From Bacteroidales bacterium UBA3844 (lineage in GTDB: Bacteria > Bacteroidota > Bacteroidia > Bacteroidales > Paludibacteraceae): a DNA stretch of 64,000 nt. Below the pieces are notes generated by a model. It was not told where the DNA came from. It did no database searches and worked only from the letters and a program-made list of their open reading frames with translations. A program made the position numbers and the translations under genes. Location: the NCBI GenBank assembly GCA_002392915.1, contig DGHQ01000017.1, positions 1-64,000 on the forward strand, given 5' to 3'. Shown piece after piece: positions 50,004-59,050 of the stretch. Positions within the stretch are counted from its first letter, which is position 1. Each line of letters starts with the position of its first letter.

Positions 50004-51623
50004 TTATTTAGCCTGCTCAAGAGCAAGAGTCTTAGTTGGCTGATCGCAAACCTCTGATGGTCCCCAGTACTGGATTGGGCCAGGGTATACGAATGCAGTC
50101 TCAATTGCCCATGTAGCGCGGTTTTCAGCAAGCTTCTTGAATGGAGCACCGTCTAGCTCAACCAAAGCCTTGCGGATAACTGGCTTCATAGCACCGTGAC
50201 GCTTCTCCATGTTCATCATCTTTGTTACAGGCACACCACCAGCGATCCACTGGTCAGCAGGAGCTGTTGTGTTCTTGATCAAAGACATGTAACCAGTCTT
50301 GCCAGCAGCCATCAAACATGCTGCGTTGAATCCAAGTGAGTAGCAGTAGTCAGCGTCGAAGTTAGAAGGAGCTGCGCAACGTCCCTCATATCCGAAGAAG
50401 TGACCTAAGCCAGAGAACTTACCTGTGTAAGTGCCAGCTGCCTTTCTCTTAGCCAACTCTGTCTTAACCATCTCGATAAGAAGCTTCTCTGTCTCGATTA
50501 GAGATACCTGTACGTTTCCGTGAGGGTCACGCTCTAGAGTAAGCTGCTTCTGTACGAAGTCTGGAAGAGATGCGTATACTGATGCTGAGTTAGCAGAAAG
50601 CTTCTTAACTGCAGCAGCAACGTCTCCGTTAGTCTCAGCTAGAAGGTCGTTCAACTCCTTGATAAGAACCTTCATCTCAGGGATGAACTCGATAAGACCT
50701 TCAGGGATCAAACATACACCGAAGTTGTTACCCTTAGCTGCACGTGCAGCAACTGTGTCAGCGATATTGTTGACGATCTGAGCAAGAGTCATCTTCTTAG
50801 CCTCTACCTCCTCTGATACGATACAGATGTTTGGCTGAGTCTGAAGACCACACTCAAGAGCGATATGAGATGCTGAACGACCCATCAACTTGATGAAGTG
50901 CCAGTACTTCTTTGCTGAGTTAGCGTCACGCATGATGTTACCGATAACCTCTGAGTAAACCTTACATGCAGTATCGAAACCGAATGAAGTCTCGATCTCA
51001 TCGTTCTTAAGGTCACCGTCGATAGTCTTAGGACAACCGATTACCTGGATACCTGTATTCTTCTGTAGGTAGTACTCTGCAAGTACACATGCGTTTGTGT
51101 TAGAATCGTCACCACCGATGATAACGATAGCCTTGATGCCAAGCTTGTTGCAAATCTCAATACCTTTGTCGAACTGCTCTGTCTCCTCAAGCTTTGTACG
51201 GCCAGAACCGATGATATCGAAACCACCAGTGTTGCGGTACTCGTCGATGATGTCTGCTGTTAGCTCGATGTACTTGTGATCTACAAGACCTGAAGGACCA
51301 CCCAAGAAACCGTAAAGCTTAGCGTTCTTGTTCATAGACTTAAGTCCGTCGAACAAACCTGAGATTACGTTGTGACCACCAGGAGCCTGACCACCTGAAA
51401 GGATAACACCTACGTTCATATCCTTCAAAGTAAGTGGTGAGTTAGATGCCTCGAATGTAACTACAGGCATACCATAAGTATTAGGAAATAGCTTCTTGAT
51501 TTCAGCCTGATCTGCTACAGACTCAGTAGCCTTTCCTTCCTTGATAGCTACGTTACCCTTCAAAGCCTTTGGAAGCTTTGGCTGGTAGGCAGCTCTTGCG
51601 ATTTGCAATGCACTTTTTGCCAT
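50004..51623 (-). CDS. pfp: Pyrophosphate-dependent 6-phosphofructokinase (PFP), long type
   Basis: A 539-aa enzyme that interconverts fructose 6-phosphate and fructose 1,6-bisphosphate using PPi. VGVILSGGQAPGGHN (71-85) binds substrate phosphate; the G170-G-D172-D173-SN motif, with Asp where ATP enzymes have Gly, marks PPi use; PKTIDGDL (198-205) contains the catalytic aspartates. The long form with about 540 residues is common in Bacteroidota. It starts 30 nt after yebC. The start at 51623 (MAKSALQIARAAYQPKLPKA) is supported by family length. Confidence 0.93.
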   Translation of the reverse strand: MAKSALQIARAAYQPKLPKALKGNVAIKEGKATESVADQAEIKKLFPNTYGMPVVTFEASNSPLTLKDMNVGVILSGGQAPGGHNVISGLFDGLKSMNKNAKLYGFLGGPSGLVDHKYIELTADIIDEYRNTGGFDIIGSGRTKLEETEQFDKGIEICNKLGIKAIVIIGGDDSNTNACVLAEYYLQKNTGIQVIGCPKTIDGDLKNDEIETSFGFDTACKVYSEVIGNIMRDANSAKKYWHFIKLMGRSASHIALECGLQTQPNICIVSEEVEAKKMTLAQIVNNIADTVAARAAKGNNFGVCLIPEGLIEFIPEMKVLIKELNDLLAETNGDVAAAVKKLSANSASVYASLPDFVQKQLTLERDPHGNVQVSLIETEKLLIEMVKTELAKRKAAGTYTGKFSGLGHFFGYEGRCAAPSNFDADYCYSLGFNAACLMAAGKTGYMSLIKNTTAPADQWIAGGVPVTKMMNMEKRHGAMKPVIRKALVELDGAPFKKLAENRATWAIETAFVYPGPIQYWGPSEVCDQPTKTLALEQAK

Positions 51624-51653
51624 TGTTTTTCTTATTTAAATGTTATTTATTTC

Positions 51654-52382
51654 TTATTCTTCCTCTTCCTTCATGTTGTGGAATACAGCCTGAACGTCAT
51701 CGTCCTCCTCAAGCTTGTCAAGGATCTTCTGTACTGCCTCACGCTGCTCTGCAGTTACCTCCTTGTAGTCGTTTGGCTGGTATTCAAACTCTACTGATTT
51801 GATTTCAAAACCATTCTCCTCAAGGTAAGCCTGGATCTTGCTGTTGCTCTCGAATGGGGCAGAGATGAAGATTGTCTTGTCTTCCTCGTCACGCTCAACC
51901 TCCTCAACGTCGTAGTCGATCAACTCAAGCTCGAACTCCTCCATGTCAAGACCTTCCTTGTCTGCAACTGTAAACATACACTTGTGCTCGAATAGGAATG
52001 AAAGGCTGCCCTGTGTGCCAAGCTGTCCACCGTTACGGTTGAAGTAGTTGCGGACGTTACCTACTGTACGAGTTGTGTTGTCTGTAGCTGTTGTGACGAA
52101 GATTGCTATACCAGCAGGTCCGTATCCTTCATAGATAACCTCCTTGTAATCAGCAGTATCCTTGTCTGTAGCTCTCTTGATTGCTCTTTCGATGTTGTCT
52201 TTTGGCATGTTCTCAGACTTTGCTGTCTGGATCAATGCACGTAGACGTGGATTTCCGTCAGGGTCTGGACCTCCTGCTTTTACAGCAATTGTGATTTCCT
52301 TACCAATCTTTGTAAAAGTCTTGGCCATGTGGCCCCATCTTTTAAGCTTTGTGGCTTTGCGGTACTCAAACGCTCTTCCCAT
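51654..52382 (-). CDS. yebC: YebC/PmpR family regulator
   Basis: A 242-aa member of the YebC family (MGRAFEYRKATKLKRWGHMAKTFTKIGKEITIAVKAGG... and MPKDNIERAIKRAT). The family is known as transcriptional regulators and, in some bacteria, as factors that help ribosomes past proline-rich stalls. The Bacteroidota form is acidic toward its C-terminus. It sits between pheT and pfp (14 and 30 nt gaps). Confidence 0.92.
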   Translation of the reverse strand: MGRAFEYRKATKLKRWGHMAKTFTKIGKEITIAVKAGGPDPDGNPRLRALIQTAKSENMPKDNIERAIKRATDKDTADYKEVIYEGYGPAGIAIFVTTATDNTTRTVGNVRNYFNRNGGQLGTQGSLSFLFEHKCMFTVADKEGLDMEEFELELIDYDVEEVERDEEDKTIFISAPFESNSKIQAYLEENGFEIKSVEFEYQPNDYKEVTAEQREAVQKILDKLEEDDDVQAVFHNMKEEEE

Positions 52383-52396
52383 ATTGTTATTTCTAT

Positions 52397-54853
52397 TTAT
52401 CTAATTTTTGCTTCTAGTTTTGTCTCGAAATTCTTGATCAACTTGTTCATGATTCCGTCGATCTGAGAATCTGTCAATGTCTTTTCTTCATCTTGAAGAA
52501 TGAATGACACTGCGTATGATTTCTTGCCGAAATCAAGTGTCTTGCCTTCGTACACATCGAATAGGTATACATCCTTAAGCAGCTTCTTCTCTGTGTCGCG
52601 TGCAATCTTTTCGATTTCAGCGAATGTTGTCTTCTTGTCGATTAGAAGAGCCAAGTCTCTCTTTACTTCTGGATATTTAGGAATATCGTGGTAAGTCACA
52701 TTGTGGTTTTTCATCTCTCCCATCAATGCAGTCCAGTTGACGTCGGCATATTCAACCTCCTGTGAGATATCCATCTTCTTGCAAAGATCTTTAGACACGA
52801 TTCCAAGTGTCACAAGAACTTTTCCGTTAGACGTGGTGATTTGCAGGCCATAGCTCAACAAATCGTCTGAATACTCAACCACTTTTGTTTTCTCCTGCTT
52901 GATTCCAAGACGTTTGAAGATATTGTTGACGTATGCGTGAAGTGTGTAGAATGAGGCTTTCTGCTGTGCCTGTGTCCAGTTTTGCTCACTCTTCATACCT
53001 GTCAACCACATACCCAAATGGTAATCCTCTGAATATGGCTTCAGTGGGTTTTCTGCTGTTTGCTCGGCTTTGCCGTTGTAGTAGTAGCAGTTACCGAATT
53101 CGTAGAATGCCAGGTTAGGATTCTTACGGTTGATGTTGTAGCTGATGTTCTCGAGACCTCCGAATAGCAGTGTCTGACGCATGCAGTTCAAATCGGCGCT
53201 TAGTGGGTTCATCAGCATGATTCTGTTTTCGCCCTTGAATGTCTCGCAGTTGTCGTAGTAGGCCGACTTTGTTAGCGAGTTGTTAAGGATCTCATTGAAG
53301 CCCATTCCTGTAAGCTGCTCAGAAATCAAGTTTTGAAGCTTGTAGCTGTTTACTTTAGGAGAGAATGACAATGAAGATTTCACAGACAAGTCTGGAGTGA
53401 CGTTGTTGTATCCATAAATACGTAGGATATCTTCAATCACGTCGCACTCTCTCTGAACGTCAGCTCTGTAGTTTGGAACTGATACAGTGAACTCGTCGTC
53501 ATTTTCATTTAATATAGAGATTTCAAGACCAGCCAAGATAGTGCGGACTTCATCTTTTGCGATTTCCTTTCCAATCAATGAATTGATTTTTGAGTAATGC
53601 ATGTTCACGATGAATGGCTTGATCTCATTTGGATAGATATCTGTGATTTCAGATGAGATTTCACCTCCAGCTACCTCTTTGATCAGCATTGCCGCATATT
53701 TGACGACCTCGATGTTGCAAGCAGGGTCGCAGCCTCTCTCATAGCGGAAAGACGCGTCTGTGTTCAAACCGTGGCGACGGGCTGTCTTTCTGACGTAAAC
53801 TGGGTTGAAATACGCACATTCCAAGAATACGCATTTTGTAGATTCAGTGACACCTGAATTCAAACCGCCGAACACACCAGCGATACAAGAGCCGCCGTTA
53901 GCGTCGCAGATCATCAAGTCGTTTGCGTTAAGTGAACGCTCAACTCCATCTAGGGTAGTGAACTTTGTCCCCTCAGGCAATGTCTTGACAGAAAGTGCGC
54001 CACCAGCGATTTTGTCAGCGTCGAAGCAGTGTAGTGGCTGACCGACACCATGTAGAATGAAATTAGTAACGTCTACTACATTATTAATAGGGTGTAGGCC
54101 GATTGCCGACAACGACTCCTTCAACCAGTCAGGAGATTCCTTGACCGTTACATTATTGATAGTGATTCCCGCATAGCGAGGACAAGCCGTAGAGTTTTCC
54201 ACTGTCACCTTCACTTCACGGTCGTGATTGTCAACCTTGAAGTTTGTAGTGGATGGTTTAGTAAGTTTGTGGGCTGGACCATGGAAAGCAAAATATGCGG
54301 CCAAGTCGCGAGCCACACCATAATGAGAAATAGCATCGGAACGGTTTGGTGTGATGTCGACCTCGATGATAGTGTCGCTCTGTCCACCATAGTAATCTTT
54401 GGCAAGCATTCCGACTTTCGCATCTGCTGGAAGTTCAATGATGCCGTCGTGGTTTCCGCCGATACCAATTTCGTCTTCAGCGCATAGCATACCTTGGCTT
54501 TCTACGCCACGAAGTTTGCCCTTCTTGATAGTGAATGTCTTGTCTCCGTCTGGCAATACAGTGCCGATAGTAGCGACAATCGTCTTTAATCCAGCACGAC
54601 AGTTAGGAGCTCCACAAACAATCTGCAGCAACTCAGGATCACCAACGTTCACCTTAGCCACATGCAAGTGATCAGAGTTCTCGTGTGCAACACATTCAAC
54701 AACTTCACCGATTTTTAGACCTTCTGATAATTCAGGTGATGCCGACTCTACTGTGCCGACTTCAAGTCCGATTGATGTAAGAATTTTAGCAATTTCTTCT
54801 GGCGACTCAGTGATATCAATGTATCTTTTGAGCCAATTGTATGATATATTCAT
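52397..54853 (-). CDS. pheT: Phenylalanyl-tRNA synthetase beta subunit
   Basis: An 818-aa protein. I start at ATG 54853 (MNISYNWLKRYIDI), the conserved PheT opening, not at the upstream in-frame ATG 54877. Domains in order are a tRNA-binding OB fold (about 40-155, LQIVCGAPNCRAGLKTIVATIG), B3/B4 editing domain (about 210-390, with HGVGQPLHCFDADKI), B5, and the C-terminal anticodon-binding FDX-ACB domain (about 725-818). It charges tRNA-Phe together with PheS, which is not in the window. First gene of the minus-strand operon. Confidence 0.95.
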   Translation of the reverse strand: MNISYNWLKRYIDITESPEEIAKILTSIGLEVGTVESASPELSEGLKIGEVVECVAHENSDHLHVAKVNVGDPELLQIVCGAPNCRAGLKTIVATIGTVLPDGDKTFTIKKGKLRGVESQGMLCAEDEIGIGGNHDGIIELPADAKVGMLAKDYYGGQSDTIIEVDITPNRSDAISHYGVARDLAAYFAFHGPAHKLTKPSTTNFKVDNHDREVKVTVENSTACPRYAGITINNVTVKESPDWLKESLSAIGLHPINNVVDVTNFILHGVGQPLHCFDADKIAGGALSVKTLPEGTKFTTLDGVERSLNANDLMICDANGGSCIAGVFGGLNSGVTESTKCVFLECAYFNPVYVRKTARRHGLNTDASFRYERGCDPACNIEVVKYAAMLIKEVAGGEISSEITDIYPNEIKPFIVNMHYSKINSLIGKEIAKDEVRTILAGLEISILNENDDEFTVSVPNYRADVQRECDVIEDILRIYGYNNVTPDLSVKSSLSFSPKVNSYKLQNLISEQLTGMGFNEILNNSLTKSAYYDNCETFKGENRIMLMNPLSADLNCMRQTLLFGGLENISYNINRKNPNLAFYEFGNCYYYNGKAEQTAENPLKPYSEDYHLGMWLTGMKSEQNWTQAQQKASFYTLHAYVNNIFKRLGIKQEKTKVVEYSDDLLSYGLQITTSNGKVLVTLGIVSKDLCKKMDISQEVEYADVNWTALMGEMKNHNVTYHDIPKYPEVKRDLALLIDKKTTFAEIEKIARDTEKKLLKDVYLFDVYEGKTLDFGKKSYAVSFILQDEEKTLTDSQIDGIMNKLIKNFETKLEAKIR

Positions 54854-54887
54854 ATTAGATATGTTATCATTTATCAAAAAACTAGCA

Positions 54888-54895
54888 CAAAATTA
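54888..54895 (-). promoter_or_regulatory. Candidate -7 element of the pheT operon
   Basis: TAATTTTG on the minus strand, 34 nt upstream of ATG 54853. Good TAnnTTTG match; the ideal -33 position reads TGG rather than TTG. Confidence 0.5.
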
Positions 54896-54967
54896 TAAAT
54901 AAATTTCTTTTAAACCACTATAAAAGGAGTCAAAACATATTTTTATGGTTATTTTTCCGATATAAAT

Positions 54968-54997
54968 TTGAAATGTATCTTATTTTTTATACTTTCG
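54968..54997 (+). promoter_or_regulatory. Promoter of the TPR-protein gene
   Basis: TTG (54968-54970), exactly 19 nt, then TACTTTCG (54990-54997, one mismatch to TAnnTTTG), 37 nt before ATG 55035. It is divergent from the pheT promoter. Confidence 0.6.
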
Positions 54998-55034
54998 CAG
55001 AGATTTTTGAATTTTGAAGTAATTAGAAACGAAA

Positions 55035-55772
55035 ATGTCAGATAAAGAATTGGAAAGAGCTCAGGCTCTGGAGGCAAAAGAGAGAGAGCAGCAGGAGCAA
55101 CAGCAGGCTGCTGAGTTCAGTGAGTCAATGGAGAAGGTTGAAAACGTATTGACAAGTTCAGAAGCCTTCATTGAAAATAACAAGAAACCATTGCTAATCT
55201 TTTTAGGTGCTGTTGTAGTTGTTGTGCTAGGCCTGATTTGGTTCCTCAAGAGCCATAATGAAAAGAAGGCAGAGGCAAATGATGCGATATTCAAGGCTCA
55301 GTCTTGGTTTGAGCGTGATTCATTCCAGTTGGCATTGAGTGGAAATGATGATTTTATTGGCTTTGAGGAGGTCGCTGATCAGTATTCAAGCACTCCAGCT
55401 GGAAATCTTGCATGTGCATACGCAGGTATCTGTTATAAGAATCTTGGTAAGAACGACGAGGCAGTCAAGTATTTGAAGAAGTTCTCTGCTGACGACAATT
55501 TGGTTTCACCTGCAATATACGGTGCGATTGGAGACTGTTTCTTCGATTCCAATAATGTTAAAGAAGCTGAGTCATATTATAAGAAGGCAATTGATTCAAA
55601 GAATAATATGATTGCTCCTTTATACACTTATCGTCTAGCTATGCTTTATTTCAATAATGGAGATAATGCAAAAGCCGCTGATTTGATGGAGAAACTCAAA
55701 GACGATTACCCACAGAGTAATGAGGCTCGTGACGCTGACAAATACATTGAGTATTTCCAGTTGAAGAAATAA
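55035..55772 (+). CDS. Membrane-anchored tetratricopeptide-repeat protein (YfgM-like)
   Basis: A 245-aa protein with an Arg/Glu/Gln-rich cytoplasmic start (about 1-45), one membrane helix (LLIFLGAVVVVVLGLIWFLK, 53-72) and a periplasmic TPR region of about four repeats (NLACAYAGICYKNLGKNDEAVKYLKKF; IYGAIGDCFFDSNNVKEAESYYKKAID; YTYRLAMLYFNNGDNAKAADLMEKLK). The layout is that of YfgM-type proteins, which assist protein export. The function here is inferred. Confidence 0.75.
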   Translation: MSDKELERAQALEAKEREQQEQQQAAEFSESMEKVENVLTSSEAFIENNKKPLLIFLGAVVVVVLGLIWFLKSHNEKKAEANDAIFKAQSWFERDSFQLALSGNDDFIGFEEVADQYSSTPAGNLACAYAGICYKNLGKNDEAVKYLKKFSADDNLVSPAIYGAIGDCFFDSNNVKEAESYYKKAIDSKNNMIAPLYTYRLAMLYFNNGDNAKAADLMEKLKDDYPQSNEARDADKYIEYFQLKK

Positions 55773-55794
55773 AATTTAATTTCATTGATAAACG

Positions 55795-55825
55795 CCTCCT
55801 TTTGTGTCTCACATTAGGAGGCTTT
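55795..55825 (+). terminator. Hairpin between TPR gene and ribH
   Basis: GCCTCCT (55795-55801) pairs with AGGAGGC (55816-55822), 14-nt loop, followed by TTTAAATTT. A modest intrinsic terminator. Confidence 0.6.
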
Positions 55826-55845
55826 AAATTTATAAATATATTAAT

Positions 55846-56352
55846 ATGTCTACTACTAACTTATCTGCTTACGACGCAAACAGAGTTCCTCATGCAGGAG
55901 GAATGAAATTTGATATTATTGTATCCGACTGGAATTCTGAAGTGACATTCGCATTGTGTGACGGTGCGGTGGAGACATTGAAAAAACATGGAGCCTTCGA
56001 CAAGGACATCCGCATCTTCCATGTGCCAGGCAGTTTCGAACTTGTTTATGCGGCAAAGAAGAGTTGTCAGTGTAAAGATGTTGACGCGGTTATCGTATTG
56101 GGTTCTGTTGTCCGTGGCGGAACACCTCATTTCGACTATGTATGTCAGGGCACTACAAATGGAATTGCGGCTTTGAATGCAGCGGGCGTGAAACCAGTGA
56201 TCTTTGGTTTGCTTACCACAGATAATATGCAGCAGGCGCTCGACCGTGCTGGCGGAGCTCTTGGAAACAAGGGTGTCGAGTGTGCTCAGACCGCAATTCG
56301 TATGGTAGGATTCACTTGTGATATTGATGAAAATGCTTATGTGGCATTGTGA
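55846..56352 (+). CDS. ribH: 6,7-dimethyl-8-ribityllumazine synthase
   Basis: A 168-aa lumazine synthase, the penultimate step of riboflavin synthesis, forming icosahedral or pentameric assemblies. Markers are VPGSFELVYAAKK (60-72), GSVVRGGTPHFDYV (86-99, with catalytic H95) and FGLLTTDNMQQALDRAGG. The N-terminal arm (MSTTNLSAYDANRVPHAGG) is typical of the Bacteroidota form. Confidence 0.95.
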   Translation: MSTTNLSAYDANRVPHAGGMKFDIIVSDWNSEVTFALCDGAVETLKKHGAFDKDIRIFHVPGSFELVYAAKKSCQCKDVDAVIVLGSVVRGGTPHFDYVCQGTTNGIAALNAAGVKPVIFGLLTTDNMQQALDRAGGALGNKGVECAQTAIRMVGFTCDIDENAYVAL

Positions 56353-56388
56353 TGTTAAATAATTTAGTCTGAATTAAAGTTTCGGATT

Positions 56389-56979
56389 ATGAGGACAATA
56401 CTAAAATCTATATTATTTGGAGATGACAAGGATGAAAATTATTTTCGTTTTTTTACATTCTTGTTCATTCAGTTTGTGTTGGTCTCGATTAATCTTTTCG
56501 CTGGATTTGTGACATACTCAATGTCGCTTACTGCATGTGTCGGATATTATCTCGTGAATTTGTTCATTGTTGGCAATGAAGTCGTGAAAAATATCTTTCC
56601 AGACACGAGAGTCTCAAAGGTAGGACGGGCGATAGTGCTGATTGTAGATTCTGCTATGGCACTTGGATTTTCTGCCATAGTTATAAATGAGTTTTTTGTC
56701 AGGCTTCATTCTTCATATTACTTTTCGGAGGTAATGGTTTGGACAATGATTATCACGTCTCTGGTTTCTACGATCAAGAGTTTCATCTATGGGTTCTGTT
56801 GTAACATGGTATGGAAAAAGACAATAGTCCCATTGTTGGTTTTTGTGTCGATGGTTGTTATGAAAATATTGGATTGTCAGGCAATTGATTCATACACAGG
56901 TTTGGCTGTATCATTGTTCGTGATTTGTTTCGCTGTTAAAATGGTGGTTAAAGCATGGAATCATCGGAAAAATTTTTAA
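56389..56979 (+). CDS. Integral membrane protein, unknown
   Basis: A 196-aa protein with about six membrane helices and a short charged start (RTILKSILFGDDKDENYFR). No transporter signature recognised. The last 25 nt overlap the fur-like gene, so they are coupled. The genes ribH, this one, the fur-like gene and the TRIC-type gene form a compact plus-strand cluster, but no shared job is evident. Confidence 0.6.
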   Translation: MRTILKSILFGDDKDENYFRFFTFLFIQFVLVSINLFAGFVTYSMSLTACVGYYLVNLFIVGNEVVKNIFPDTRVSKVGRAIVLIVDSAMALGFSAIVINEFFVRLHSSYYFSEVMVWTMIITSLVSTIKSFIYGFCCNMVWKKTIVPLLVFVSMVVMKILDCQAIDSYTGLAVSLFVICFAVKMVVKAWNHRKNF

Positions 56980-57383
56980 GAGAATTAGGAATTCGTCCTA
57001 CGTCGACCAGAGTGTTGATTTGGGAAAAAATCAATGAAGTTCCGTTTGCGTTTTCGCTTACGGACATTGAAAATTTGATTCCGGATATTGATCGCTCGAC
57101 AATATTCCGAACTCTGGTTGTATTTGAAGAGCATCATCTTCTTCATTCTATTGCAGATGGCAGTGGAGCGCAAAAATATTGTGTCGCGATGTCGGAGGAA
57201 GAACAGCATGTGCATATCACATGTAATATATGTCACCATACATATTGTTGCAAATCGTTGTTGGTGCCCAAAGTGGAGGTGCCGGAAGGATTTCAGGTGA
57301 TAGAGACTAGTTATGTGATAAAGGGTATTTGCGGAGAATGCAGTAAAAAAATTTCGAAGTATGGCTATGATGGACGTCAATAA
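56955..57383 (+). CDS. Fur-family metal-dependent transcription regulator
   Basis: A 142-aa regulator. A winged-helix N-terminus (RPTSTRVLIWEKINEV..RSTIFRTLVVFEEHHLLHSI) is followed by metal-binding residues H85-V-H87-ITC90-NIC93 and the second cysteine pair C126-GE-C129, as in Fur/Zur/PerR. Which metal or stress is sensed cannot be told by eye. It overlaps both the preceding membrane-protein gene and the TRIC-type gene. Confidence 0.85.
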   Translation: MESSEKFLRELGIRPTSTRVLIWEKINEVPFAFSLTDIENLIPDIDRSTIFRTLVVFEEHHLLHSIADGSGAQKYCVAMSEEEQHVHITCNICHHTYCCKSLLVPKVEVPEGFQVIETSYVIKGICGECSKKISKYGYDGRQ

Positions 57384-57993
57384 TATGATTGATATTATAG
57401 ATGCAATAGGTGTATTTGCTTTTGCGATCAGTGGAATACGTATGGCGGCTAACAAAGGTTTTGATCTTTTTGGAGCATTTGTTGTAGGTTTCGCTACTGC
57501 AATCGGAGGCGGTACGATTCGTGATTTGTTATTGGGGGTGACTCCAGTATGGATGACAAACTCTCTTTACGTAACAATGACAATCATGGCTTTGTTGTTT
57601 GTTGTTGTTTTTCGCAAGAGACTAATACACATGAATGTGACTTTGTTTATTTTCGATACTTTCGGTTTGGCTTTGTATACCGTCGTCGGAATAGAGAAAA
57701 CATTAGCAATGGATTATGCTTTTCCTTGGTGGGTGCCTATTACGATGGGAACGTTGGGTGGGGCAGCAGGTGGTATAATCAGAGATGTGCTTCTTGCTGA
57801 GGTCCCTTTGATTTTCAAGAAGGAGATATATGCGACAGCTTGTATATTTGGAGGGGTGATATTCTTCATTTGTGATGCACTTGGAGCTAATCATTTGGTT
57901 TCGGATTTTGTGTGTGCAGGTGTAGTTGTGGCAGCCAGGATTCTTGCTGTTCGATATGGAATATCTATACCAAAAATAAAACGAGAGGAATGA
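57361..57993 (+). CDS. TRIC-type (UPF0126/YadS-like) membrane channel
   Basis: A 210-aa protein with two repeated three-helix units, each carrying the family motif: GFATAIGGGTIRDLLLG (about 40-56) and GTLGGAAGGIIRDVLLAE (about 123-140). Prokaryotic TRIC proteins conduct monovalent cations. The start at 57361 overlaps the fur-like gene by 23 nt; ATG 57367 or 57370 are alternatives. Confidence 0.88.
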   Translation: MAMMDVNNMIDIIDAIGVFAFAISGIRMAANKGFDLFGAFVVGFATAIGGGTIRDLLLGVTPVWMTNSLYVTMTIMALLFVVVFRKRLIHMNVTLFIFDTFGLALYTVVGIEKTLAMDYAFPWWVPITMGTLGGAAGGIIRDVLLAEVPLIFKKEIYATACIFGGVIFFICDALGANHLVSDFVCAGVVVAARILAVRYGISIPKIKREE

Positions 57994-58224
57994 AACAGGT
58001 CATTATTTATTGATGATTTGGTTTGTACAGCTCGCTTCGTGGGGTGTTTGGCAATGTGATTTGGACATTTTATTTTATTAAATGTGTCGATTTTAACATA
58101 ATAAAAGAGGTTTATATTAATAAAGTAAATAATGAATAATCCATGATTTTTATGTTGAAAGACATCTTGCCGGGGCTGATATTGAAAAAGTCATGAAAAA
58201 AATGATTTTTTTTTATGTAAAAGC
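57994..58224. other. AT-rich spacer, nothing recognised
   Basis: No gene, terminator or repeat that I can support. Confidence 0.4.
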
Positions 58225-58254
58225 TTTGAATAAGTGAATAAATGATTATCTTTG
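58225..58254 (+). promoter_or_regulatory. Promoter of a small secreted-protein gene
   Basis: TTTG (58225-58228), 18 nt, then TATCTTTG (58247-58254), 32 nt before ATG 58287. Near-consensus. Confidence 0.6.
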
Positions 58255-58286
58255 TAAAAAGAACGAAACTACAGAACGGAATTGTG

Positions 58287-58697
58287 ATGAAAAGATTTTT
58301 TACGTGTCTTATAATATTATTCTCGTTATTCACTTTCTCGATAGAGATGGTGGCACAGGAGATTAATTTCAGAGCGTATAAGAGTTCTGCGGGAGTAGGT
58401 GCTAAGAATGTCCCTGACGTTTATGCATGGGGACCATGGATAGGAAATAATACTACTATAGTCATAAATATGACAAAAGATGTGGTTGTTGTAGGTGATG
58501 CTTCTTATACAATAATGGAAAAACCCAAACATTGGGTCGTAAAGAAAGACTTTAAGTATTGTAATTTTGAGTGTGCAACACCTAGTTTTGACAAAGCTAA
58601 TATTAAACTTTATCAATACGATAGAGGAGAATATAGAATATATGTGAATGAAGAGAAAAAGGCTGTAAGATACGTAGTTAAGTATCTAGACAACTAA
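58287..58697 (+). CDS. Small secreted protein, unknown
   Basis: A 136-aa protein. ATG 58287 gives a signal peptide (MKRFFTCLIILFSLFTFSIE, ending VAQ); the in-frame ATG upstream at 58242 would disrupt it. The mature part is a single beta-rich domain (NTTIVINMTKDVVVVGDASYTI...) with no known motif. Terminator follows 54 nt downstream. Confidence 0.6.
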   Translation: MKRFFTCLIILFSLFTFSIEMVAQEINFRAYKSSAGVGAKNVPDVYAWGPWIGNNTTIVINMTKDVVVVGDASYTIMEKPKHWVVKKDFKYCNFECATPSFDKANIKLYQYDRGEYRIYVNEEKKAVRYVVKYLDN

Positions 58698-58751
58698 AAT
58701 CGTTCACATTTTGGAATAGAAACATAAATTTTTCGCATTAATTATTTTTTT

Positions 58752-58790
58752 CCAAGGCGTTGAGTATGTGATATATTCGACGTCTTTTTT
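58752..58790 (+). terminator. Terminator of the small secreted-protein gene
   Basis: AAGGCGTTGA (58755-58764) pairs with TCGACGTCTT (58778-58787) with two G-U pairs, followed by T4. The string TTCCAAGGCGTTGA recurs at 60023-60036. Confidence 0.7.
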
Positions 58791-58864
58791 GTTATTCTAT
58801 ATATTAAGTAGCACTGTTGTCATATTAATTTAAATTCATTAATGTCTGTAAAAAATTATTCTAT

Positions 58865-58996
58865 TTAACGACGTAGTACGACGAATTGATGTTAAATTCT
58901 TTGTAAACGTTGAACCTCTGTGGCTTTATTGAATTCTGTGTGCTTGCCTTTAGCAGGGTTGTGGACGGAAATCCCTTAACAATCCTCATTTTTAGT
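58865..58996 (-). repeat. Degenerate interspersed repeat copy R9
   Basis: TTTAACGACGTAGTACGACG (terminal-repeat-like), AATTCTTTGTAAACG, CCTCTGTGGCTTTATTGAATT, GTGTGCTTGCC and CCCTTAACAATCCTCAT are preserved; the hairpin is eroded. Confidence 0.6.
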
Positions 58997-59050
58997 TATA
59001 AGATGTAATCTATAGCATTATAAATTTTTCGTGAAGACATGGTATGCCAC

